This document shows positions 23,624 to 29,588 of a stretch of 29,588 bases of DNA, in pieces. The DNA comes from Lysobacteraceae bacterium UBA6001 (GTDB lineage Bacteria; Pseudomonadota; Gammaproteobacteria; Xanthomonadales; Xanthomonadaceae). The notes beneath the pieces were generated by a model. That model searched no databases. It was not told the origin of the DNA and saw only the letters and a list, made by a program, of their open reading frames with translations. Where the stretch lies: the NCBI GenBank assembly GCA_002429615.1, contig DJAN01000143.1:1-29588 (forward strand). Direction: 5' to 3'. The position numbers were made by a program, and so were the translations under genes. Numbering within the stretch: position 1 is the stretch's first letter; every line of letters begins with the position of its first letter.

Positions 23624-23795
23624 GTCGCGCGTCCCGCATCCCCCAACTGCCCGCGCATGCTCCAAGCAGGCGAAGACCGTTTCATGGCAGGCATGCGGCA
23701 GCGACGTGACGGTGGTCATCCCGTCCCCGGGACGACCCCGCCTTAACCCGGGGCAACCCCGGAGGGGGCACAATGCAAGCGCTCCCCCTGGCGTG

Positions 23796-23801
23796 TATCA
23801 T
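23796..23801 (+). promoter_or_regulatory. Candidate metK -10 box
   Basis: TATCAT lies 41 bases before the metK ATG, in the only AT-richer part of the divergent gap. No convincing -35 is seen 16-18 bases upstream. The implied leader of about 35 bases is too short for a SAM riboswitch. Confidence 0.35.
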
Positions 23802-23842
23802 GCGCGCCCATCTTTCCATCCGAATCAAGGGATATAAGCCTG

Positions 23843-25054
23843 ATGTCCAGCTACCTCTTCACCTCCGAGTCGGTCTCCGAAGGCCATCCGGACAAGGTTG
23901 CCGACCAGATCTCGGACGCCGTCCTGGACGCGATCCTGACCCAGGACCAGCGCGCCCGCGTGGCCTGCGAGACCATGGTCAAGACCGGCGTGGCGATCGT
24001 CGCCGGCGAGATCACCACCAGCGCCTGGATCGACCTGGAAGCGCTGACCCGCAAGGTGATCGTGGACATCGGCTATGACAGCTCCGACGTCGGTTTCGAC
24101 GGCGCCACCTGCGGCGTGCTGAACCTGATCGGCAAGCAGTCGCCTGACATCAACCAGGGCGTGGACCGCAAGAAGCCGGAAGAACAGGGCGCTGGCGACC
24201 AGGGCCTGATGTTCGGCTACGCGACCAACGAGACCGACAGCTACATGCCGGCGGCGATCCACCTGTCGCACCGTCTGGTCGAGCGCCAGGCGCTGGTGCG
24301 CAAGAAGAAGAACTCGCCGCTGCCGTGGCTGCGTCCGGACGCCAAGTCGCAGGTCACCCTGCGCTATGAAGACGGCAAGGCCAGCGCGATCGACGCGGTG
24401 GTGCTGTCGACCCAGCACGATCCGAGCGTGAAGCAGAAGGACCTGATCGAAGCCGTGCGCGAGGAGATCCTCAAGCCGGTGCTGCCGGCCAAGTGGCTGC
24501 ACAAGGGCACCAAGTTCCACATCAACCCGACCGGCAAGTTCGTCATCGGCGGCCCGGTGGGCGACTGTGGCCTGACCGGCCGCAAGATCATCGTCGACAC
24601 CTACGGCGGCTGGGCCCGTCACGGTGGTGGCGCGTTCTCGGGCAAGGATCCGTCCAAGGTCGACCGTTCGGCCGCCTACGCGGCGCGTTACGTCGCCAAG
24701 AACGTCGTCGCCGCCGGCCTGGCCGATCGTTGCGAAGTGCAGGTCTCCTACGCCATCGGCGTGGCCGAGCCGACCTCGATCTCGGTCACCACCTTCGGCA
24801 CCGGCAAGATCAGCGACGACAAGATCGAGAAGCTGATCCGCAAGCACTTCGACCTGCGTCCGTACGGCATCATCAAGATGCTCGACCTGATCCACCCGAT
24901 GTACCAGCAGACCGCGTCCTACGGTCACTTCGGCCGCAAGCCGAAGGAGTTCACCTACACCAACGCCGCGGGCAAGCAGGTCACCGCCACCGCGTTCTCG
25001 TGGGAAAAGACCGACAAGGCCGAGGCGCTGCGCGCCGACGCCAAGCTGAAGTAA
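23843..25054 (+). CDS. metK: S-adenosylmethionine synthetase
   Basis: Makes SAM from methionine and ATP in the cytoplasm. The 403-residue product has [19 protein letters not shown] (His15, Asp17), the [10 protein letters not shown] region, and the glycine-rich signature [19 protein letters not shown] near residue 258, followed by [19 protein letters not shown] lies ten bases before ATG 23843. Codon use is strongly biased (few rare codons), as expected for a highly expressed gene. It is followed by a strong terminator. Confidence 0.98.
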   Translation: MSSYLFTSESVSEGHPDKVADQISDAVLDAILTQDQRARVACETMVKTGVAIVAGEITTSAWIDLEALTRKVIVDIGYDSSDVGFDGATCGVLNLIGKQSPDINQGVDRKKPEEQGAGDQGLMFGYATNETDSYMPAAIHLSHRLVERQALVRKKKNSPLPWLRPDAKSQVTLRYEDGKASAIDAVVLSTQHDPSVKQKDLIEAVREEILKPVLPAKWLHKGTKFHINPTGKFVIGGPVGDCGLTGRKIIVDTYGGWARHGGGAFSGKDPSKVDRSAAYAARYVAKNVVAAGLADRCEVQVSYAIGVAEPTSISVTTFGTGKISDDKIEKLIRKHFDLRPYGIIKMLDLIHPMYQQTASYGHFGRKPKEFTYTNAAGKQVTATAFSWEKTDKAEALRADAKLK

Positions 25055-25074
25055 GCGCGCCCGCAAGGGATCGC

Positions 25075-25102
25075 CACGAGGCCGCCTCCGGGCGGCCTCG
25101 TG
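25075..25102. terminator. Strong bidirectional terminator after metK
   Basis: CACGAGGCCGCC and GGCGGCCTCGTG form a perfect 12-base-pair stem with loop TCCG, followed by CGTTTC. It sits between the convergent stops of metK (25054) and the DUF4105 gene (25115) and probably serves both. Confidence 0.85.
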
Positions 25103-25114
25103 CGTTTCGGGGAT

Positions 25115-26119
25115 TCATTCGCCCGGCACGCCCTGGCGGATGCGTGTCGAGAAATCCGCCGCATCGCCTGCGGCCCGCGCCCGTGCGGTGACCTGGCCGA
25201 GCCGGCGCAGGGTAGCCATGTCGTAGCCCGGCATGAGGCCGCCCTGGTCGTGTGCGTAGTCGGCAAACCCGCCGGACAGCAGCAACCGATAGTCGAACGG
25301 CAAGCCGGGATCGATCAGCCGCGCGATGTCGAACACGATCGTGGTGCAGTTGCTGGTGAGCGTGTTGTACCAGCGTGGCCGCGCCGCCAGCGCCTGTGCC
25401 TGGGCGACATAACCGAGGAACAGCGTGCGCAGCTGTGCGGGCGCGATCGCCAGGTGATACAGGTACAGGTCCTCGCCGCGCACATTGGTACGCACGCGCA
25501 GGATGTCGCGCTCATCGGCCGCCACCAGGGTGGCCTCGAACAGGTGGAAGAAGCCGCCGAGCGCGGAAAACGATTCGCCGCGCTCCTTGCGGATTTCCAG
25601 CGAGAACACCACCCGCTGGCCATCGTCGAACTCGAACGAGACCAGCGTATGGGCGATGGCCGGGCCCATCCAGTAGGACAGCGCGAGGTCCGCGCCGCGC
25701 AGCCGGTCGAGGTCGTAGCGCCGCGTTTCCCAACGCGGTACCGCGCTGCCATCGGCATGCCAGTCGAAATCGCGCACATTGCGCAGCGTCACCCGCGAAC
25801 CGTCGACCTCGGCCTCCAGGGTGCGCGACACCTCATCGGCCCAGTCGCGATCCTGGCGCGGCGGCATGTTCCACCAGATTCCGAACAACAGCGCGAACGC
25901 CGCGCCGAACAGGCCCGGCAAGGCCCAGTTCTCGCGGCCGGCATGCAGCCCATGCCAACCCGCTGCCGCCAACGCCAGCCAGATCACGCCGATGCCGATG
26001 CGGATGGGCGCCCCCGCGCGCAGCAGGAAATACAGCGCCAGCGCTCCCCACAGCGCGGCCAGCACCATCAGGCCGCGCAACAGACGATGCCGTCGCGGGC
26101 GAGCCCCCTCGGTCCTCAT
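25115..26119 (-). CDS. DUF4105 membrane protein
   Basis: The 334-residue protein has three N-terminal membrane helices (about 15-34, 38-58, 67-84) and a large domain predicted outside the cytoplasm. The DUF4105 signature WYNTLTSNCTTIVFDIAR is at 250-267, with Cys258, and an upstream AHTLVSFEFDDG carries His157. A conserved Cys/His pair suggests a papain-like peptidase or transferase fold, but the activity of this family is not known. GGGGA lies six bases before ATG 26119. It follows ppc by 23 bases on the same strand and is probably cotranscribed. Confidence 0.9.
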   Translation of the reverse strand: MRTEGARPRRHRLLRGLMVLAALWGALALYFLLRAGAPIRIGIGVIWLALAAAGWHGLHAGRENWALPGLFGAAFALLFGIWWNMPPRQDRDWADEVSRTLEAEVDGSRVTLRNVRDFDWHADGSAVPRWETRRYDLDRLRGADLALSYWMGPAIAHTLVSFEFDDGQRVVFSLEIRKERGESFSALGGFFHLFEATLVAADERDILRVRTNVRGEDLYLYHLAIAPAQLRTLFLGYVAQAQALAARPRWYNTLTSNCTTIVFDIARLIDPGLPFDYRLLLSGGFADYAHDQGGLMPGYDMATLRRLGQVTARARAAGDAADFSTRIRQGVPGE

Positions 26120-26142
26120 CAACGTCCCCTTGCCTGCCCTGC

Positions 26143-28851
26143 TCAGCCGGTATTCTGCACGCCCTGCGAGACACCGTTGACGCAGGCGACCAGCGCCCGC
26201 AGCAGTTCCTCGTCCTCGCCCCCGGTCGCGCGCCAGCGTTCGAGCAGATCCACCTGCAGCACGCTGATCGGGTCGATATAGGGATTACGCAGGCGGATCG
26301 ACAGCGCCAGCCGCGGATCGTGCTGCAGCAGCGACTGCTGCCCGGTCAGCGACTTGACCCAGCGCTTGGTCAGGGCCAGCTCCTCGCGGATGCGCGGAAA
26401 GAAGCGCTCGTGCAGCGGCCCGGCCAGGCGCGAGAACAGCTCGGCGATGTTGAGATCGCCCTTGGACAGCACCATCGCCACGTCATCCAGGAAGGTACGG
26501 AAGAACGGCCAATCCGCCGCCATCTCGCGCAGCGCGTCCTCATGCCCCGCCTCCACCGCCGCCTGCAGGCCGCTGCCGACGCCGTACCAGCCCGGCACCA
26601 CCGCACGCGCCTGGCTCCAGGCGAACACCCAGGGAATCGCGCGCAGGTTGGACAGCGCCGCATCCTGGCCCAGCCGGCGCGACGGCCGCGAACCAAGCGT
26701 CATGCGTTCGATCACGTCGATTGGCGTGGCGAGGCGGAAGTAGCGCATGAAATCCGGCTCACCGACGAAGCCGCGATAGGCCCGGCTGCTGGACTCGGCG
26801 ACCAGGTCCATCACCTCCCGCCAGCGCGCTTCGCGTGGCTCCACCGCCCGGGGCCGCAGGCTGGCGTGCAGCACCGCACCGGTCATCTGCTCCAGCGACC
26901 GCAGCGCCAATGCACGGATGCCGTACTTGCGGTGGATCACCTCGCCCTGCTCCGTGACCCGCAGGCGCCCGTCCACGCTGCCGCGCGGCGCCGCCTCCAG
27001 CGCGCGGGTGGTCTTACCGCCACCGCGGATGATCGAGCCGCCGCGGCCATGGAAGAACGTCAGCCGGATGCCGGACTCGGCCGCCACCTCCAGCAGCTCC
27101 ACCTGTGCCCGCTGCAGGCCCCAGCGCGACGCGGCGATACCGCCATCCTTGCCACTGTCCGAATAGCCCAGCATCACCATCTGTACGTCGCCGCGCGCGC
27201 GCAGGTGGGCGCGATAGACCGGATCGGCGAGCAGGTCGCGCAGCGTATCGGTACCGCCGCGCAGGTCATCGACGGTCTCGAACAGCGGCACGATATCCAG
27301 CGGCACCGCATCGCCTTCCACCAGCCCGCCGCGGCGCGCCAGCGCCAGCACGGTGAGCACGTCGGCGCGGTCATGCGCCATGGAAATGATGTAACTGCCG
27401 ACCGCATCGGCGCCATGGCGACGGCGTGCATCGGCCAGCGCGGCAAACACAGCATCCAGGCGCTGGTTGCCTTCCCCGTCCGCCGCCGGCAGCACCTGAG
27501 CGCCGCTGGCATACGGGCCCAGCAGGTCGGCCCGGGCGATCGCATCGAGCGACTCCCAATCCTCGCGGCCAAGCGCCAGCGCCACCGCGCGCGCATGCAC
27601 GCTCGACTCCTGGCGCACGTCCAGCCGCGCCAGGTGGAAGCCGAAGCTGCGCACCCGCCACAGCAAGCGGCGGACCGCGAACCAGCCCGCATGCAGCCCG
27701 CGATTGGCCTGCAGGCTGTCGAGGATCAGCTGCACATCGTCGGCCAGCTCTTCCGGCGAGCCGTAGCCGCCGGGCGCATCGGCCAATGTCGCCCGCAGGC
27801 GCGCGCGCATAAGGTCGTTGAACAAGCGATACGGCATATCCGCATGGCGTGGCCGCGACTTCGCCGCCGCCTCCGGCAACAGGCCCCGATAGTGTTCCAG
27901 ACGCTGCGCCAGTGCCTCGCTGACCGCGACCAGCGTGGTGGACTGGCTGAGCAGGCTGGCCAGCTGCCACAACTCATCGAGATAGCGTTCCAGCACCGCG
28001 CGGCGCTGCGCATCGAGCGTGGCCGACACGGTATGCGCGTCCACGTTCGGATTGCCGTCCATGTCGCCGCCTACCCAGGTGCCGAAGCGCAACAGGCGTG
28101 GCACCGGCAGCGACGCACCGTAGGTTTCCTCGATCGCATGCTCCAGCGTCTCGTACAGCGCCGGCATGATCCGGTACAGCACGCGGGTGAGGTAGAAACC
28201 CACGTGCTCGCGCTCATCGTCCACGGTGGGCCGCACCGGCGAGGAATCGGCGGTCTGCCAGGTCGCGGTGAGCGCCATGCGGAAGCGTGCCGCATCGGTC
28301 GCCCGTTCGCCCGGCGTGCGCAGTCCGTCGAGATCATCGACGAGGCTGGCGACCATCAGCTGTTCCTTCTCCAGCAGCGCGCGGCGCACCGCCTCGGTGG
28401 GATGCGCGGTGAACACCGGCTCGATGTCGATGCGCGGCAGCCAGTCGGCGAGTTCGTCCAGCGCCACGCCCTCGGCCTTGAGGCGCCGCAGCGTATCGTG
28501 CAGGCCTTCCGGCTGCGGGGTATCGGTGTTGCGCTGGTAATCGCGGCGGCGGCGGATGCGATGCACGCGCTCGGCGATGTTGACCACCTGGAAATAGGTA
28601 CTGAACGCGCGCACGAGGGCTTCCGCCTCGCGCGGATCGCGGCCTGCGAGCTGCGCGCTCAGCGACGCGGGCGGCGCATCGGTCTCGCGGCGTGCGATGG
28701 CGGTGGTACGGACGCGCTCGATTTCTTCGAGGAAAGCCTGCGAGACCTGTTCGGCGAGCATGTCGCCGACCATCGCGCCGAGGCGGCGCACATCGTCGCG
28801 GAGGGGGATATCGGGCGTGGCAAAGACCAGACTGCTGCGGTATTCGTTCAT
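26143..28851 (-). CDS. ppc: Phosphoenolpyruvate carboxylase
   Basis: Carboxylates phosphoenolpyruvate to oxaloacetate, refilling the TCA cycle. The 902-residue product has both PEPC signatures: [12 protein letters not shown] (His150) and, in the second half, [32 protein letters not shown], the glycine-rich catalytic loop, and the C-terminal QNTG are intact. The length is in the family range (880-960). ATG 28851 (MNEYRSSL) has no strong ribosome site. Allosteric control by acetyl-CoA and aspartate is the family rule. The downstream DUF4105 gene has no known link. Confidence 0.97.
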   Translation of the reverse strand: MNEYRSSLVFATPDIPLRDDVRRLGAMVGDMLAEQVSQAFLEEIERVRTTAIARRETDAPPASLSAQLAGRDPREAEALVRAFSTYFQVVNIAERVHRIRRRRDYQRNTDTPQPEGLHDTLRRLKAEGVALDELADWLPRIDIEPVFTAHPTEAVRRALLEKEQLMVASLVDDLDGLRTPGERATDAARFRMALTATWQTADSSPVRPTVDDEREHVGFYLTRVLYRIMPALYETLEHAIEETYGASLPVPRLLRFGTWVGGDMDGNPNVDAHTVSATLDAQRRAVLERYLDELWQLASLLSQSTTLVAVSEALAQRLEHYRGLLPEAAAKSRPRHADMPYRLFNDLMRARLRATLADAPGGYGSPEELADDVQLILDSLQANRGLHAGWFAVRRLLWRVRSFGFHLARLDVRQESSVHARAVALALGREDWESLDAIARADLLGPYASGAQVLPAADGEGNQRLDAVFAALADARRRHGADAVGSYIISMAHDRADVLTVLALARRGGLVEGDAVPLDIVPLFETVDDLRGGTDTLRDLLADPVYRAHLRARGDVQMVMLGYSDSGKDGGIAASRWGLQRAQVELLEVAAESGIRLTFFHGRGGSIIRGGGKTTRALEAAPRGSVDGRLRVTEQGEVIHRKYGIRALALRSLEQMTGAVLHASLRPRAVEPREARWREVMDLVAESSSRAYRGFVGEPDFMRYFRLATPIDVIERMTLGSRPSRRLGQDAALSNLRAIPWVFAWSQARAVVPGWYGVGSGLQAAVEAGHEDALREMAADWPFFRTFLDDVAMVLSKGDLNIAELFSRLAGPLHERFFPRIREELALTKRWVKSLTGQQSLLQHDPRLALSIRLRNPYIDPISVLQVDLLERWRATGGEDEELLRALVACVNGVSQGVQNTG

Positions 28852-29132
28852 CGATGACCGGGCGTGGGACGTTTGCGGGAAGGCGTCGGTGGGGGCGCCC
28901 TGGGTCGCCCAGCCTAACCGAAAAATCGCGGGGAGTTTCCGCTGAACTGTGGTTTCCGGTGCAACGAATTTTGACGTCGAAGGTTGTGGTCTATCGCTTA
29001 CTTCAGAAGTTTCCGGCGCCGTTGGGAAAGTGATGCAACCGCGCGATTGACGCGCCCTTGTCCGGTTCCAACACTGAGATGAAGCCGACGCACCCGTGAA
29101 GGCATCGACTTGGAAAGGCAGCTGGGCACCCC
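28852..29132. other. 281-base region upstream of ppc and small membrane protein gene
   Basis: No gene is supported here. It should hold the ppc promoter on the minus strand and one for the small plus-strand gene. A weak plus-strand pair, TTGACG (28971-28976) and TATCGC (28992-28997), has a short 15-base spacer. A GCGCG/CGCGC inverted repeat is at 29041-29055. Confidence 0.4.
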
Positions 29133-29294
29133 GTGAAGATTCTCAGCGTAGCGTTCTTGTTTTTCCTCTTCGTCGTGCTGGCAGCATGCGTGAGCTTCGT
29201 GCTGGAGAAAGCTGGCGTGCCGGCATTCGTGGCGGCGTTGATGGGTGGCGGCGTGTTTGGGATGTCGTTTGGATGCGTCATCCGGGAGAAGTAG
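29133..29294 (+). CDS. Small membrane protein, unknown
   Basis: GTG 29133 opens a 53-residue frame that ends in TAG. It starts [20 protein letters not shown], a single hydrophobic helix after Lys2, continues [12 protein letters not shown], and has a second helix of [18 protein letters not shown] before a basic REK end. Two helices joined by a short loop suggest an inner-membrane hairpin. Although an AAC tripeptide is present, a lipobox is not clear. GGAAAGG lies 14 bases upstream, a little far. An in-frame TGA at 29097 limits the start, and no in-frame ATG precedes the GTG. I do not recognise the family. Confidence 0.6.
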   Translation: MKILSVAFLFFLFVVLAACVSFVLEKAGVPAFVAALMGGGVFGMSFGCVIREK

Positions 29295-29335
29295 TTGGGC
29301 GGCTGCGGGGAATCTACGGGCTTCTCCATTCTTGC

Positions 29336-29359
29336 GGTCGCGGCTGAAGCCGCTCCTAC
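29336..29359 (-). repeat. REP unit 3 (GTAG type)
   Basis: On the minus strand this reads GTAGGAGCGGCTTCAGCCGC plus GACC, identical over 24 bases to the REP at 18021-18044 but inverted. It follows the small membrane protein gene by 41 bases and abuts the homopurine tract. Confidence 0.85.
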
Positions 29360-29438
29360 AGGAGAGAAGGAAAGGAAGAGGAGAAGGAAAGGAAGAGGAG
29401 AAGGAAAGGAAGAGGGGAAGGAAAGGAAGAAGGAAGAA
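29360..29438 (+). repeat. 79-base homopurine tract with 17-base tandem repeat
   Basis: All 79 bases are A or G. Four tandem units of about 17 bases (GGAGAAGGAAAGGAAGA) run from 29361 to 29430: the first has a 2-base insertion and the fourth a single A-to-G change. A less regular GAAGAAC repeat follows. The unit length is not a multiple of three, which argues against coding. Confidence 0.9.
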
Positions 29439-29554
29439 CGAAGAACGAAGACGGACAGGACACGCGTCCGGCATCGGCGACAGAGCGGCACGGCTTTTCC
29501 CTCCGGTTGAGGTGATCCGTGGGGACTTCGGGGGCAGGCCCCTTTCGGGACCGT

Positions 29555-29588
29555 TGGTGCCATGGATGGCGCCATCGAGCCCCCATGG
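29555..29588 (+). repeat. Dispersed palindromic element, right copy
   Basis: TGGTGCCAT and ATGGCGCCA (one G:T-type mismatch) around GG form the palindrome, followed by TCGAGCCCCCATGG, the same 14 bases as in the left copy at 8-41. The orientation is opposite to the left copy. It ends exactly at the window edge and is probably truncated. Confidence 0.7.

Larger units (their letters stand above)
29295..29554. other. 260-base non-coding tail with REP and homopurine DNA
   Basis: Holds one REP unit, then a 79-base run of purines and A/G-rich DNA to about 29460. The remaining ~95 bases show no gene. Long frames on the minus strand here are only Ser/Phe/Leu/Pro repeats from the pyrimidine strand. 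Confidence 0.7.

Noticed and set aside
23624..23842. SAM riboswitch upstream of metK
   Set aside because: The -10 candidate leaves only about 35 bases of leader and no SAM-I, SAM-II or SAM-IV type helices are visible.
25375..28857. 1160-codon open frame on the plus strand opposite ppc
   Set aside because: It is antisense to an intact ppc with both signatures. Long antisense frames are common at this GC content, and the product is rich in Arg, His and Gln without any domain pattern.
29361..29430. Tandem 17-base repeats as a small CRISPR array
   Set aside because: The units are contiguous without spacers and are purine-only. There are no cas genes.
28998..29575. Two long minus-strand frames (158 and 190 codons) near the right end
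   Set aside because: Their apparent sequence is Ser/Phe/Leu/Pro repeats read from the pyrimidine strand of the tandem repeat and crosses a REP and the small plus-strand gene. No ribosome site or domain is seen.

Overview
The window is GC-rich, gene-dense chromosomal DNA with housekeeping content. The gene families, their order, and GTAG-headed REP hairpins (GTAGGAGCGGCTTCAGCCGC type) point to a gammaproteobacterium of the Xanthomonadaceae/Lysobacteraceae (Stenotrophomonas, Pseudoxanthomonas, Luteimonas or Lysobacter-like). The genus cannot be fixed from the sequence alone. The first and last 34 bases are inverted copies of one dispersed palindromic element, so the window may be a whole contig that ended at repeats. 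I see no phage, insertion sequence, CRISPR array, rRNA or tRNA.
Layout: (1) 120-5695, minus strand: dgkA and a TerC-family gene, then a LemA lipoprotein with two TPM-domain proteins, then lgt-thyA-folA, mostly with overlapping stop/start codons. (2) 5883-8788: a secreted SGNH hydrolase (plus) facing a sensor kinase and its response regulator (minus). (3) 8881-12723: tesA divergent from ybbA-ybbP, an order known from E. coli; the start of ybbA is unclear and its leader shares a quasi-palindrome with that of tesA. (4) 12753-15333, minus: a DUF486 protein, a HemS-like protein and hemP behind a near-perfect Fur box, and an aldo/keto reductase. (5) 15510-17819, plus: a CNT nucleoside transporter and a PfkB sugar kinase, then a 309-base gap packed with hairpins. 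(6) 18129-19975, plus: dusB and a methyltransferase, overlapping tail to tail with a DUF457-type membrane hydrolase. (7) 21114-23623, minus: an OlsF-like two-domain acyltransferase overlapping an LpxH-like phosphoesterase. (8) metK (plus), a strong bidirectional terminator, then a DUF4105 protein and ppc (minus). (9) 28852-29588: one unlisted 53-residue membrane protein, a REP hairpin, a 79-base homopurine tract with a 17-base tandem repeat, and the terminal palindrome.
Themes: envelope and lipid work recurs (Lgt, DgkA, TesA, the YbbAP exporter, the OlsF-like and LpxH-like proteins, DUF4105), beside folate/one-carbon and SAM metabolism (FolA, ThyA, MetK), nucleoside salvage and iron-regulated heme use. 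The best candidates for something not well described are the OlsF-like/LpxH-like gene pair, the tesA/ybbA shared start region, the small membrane protein, and the homopurine tract. Most of the rest is ordinary for the clade.
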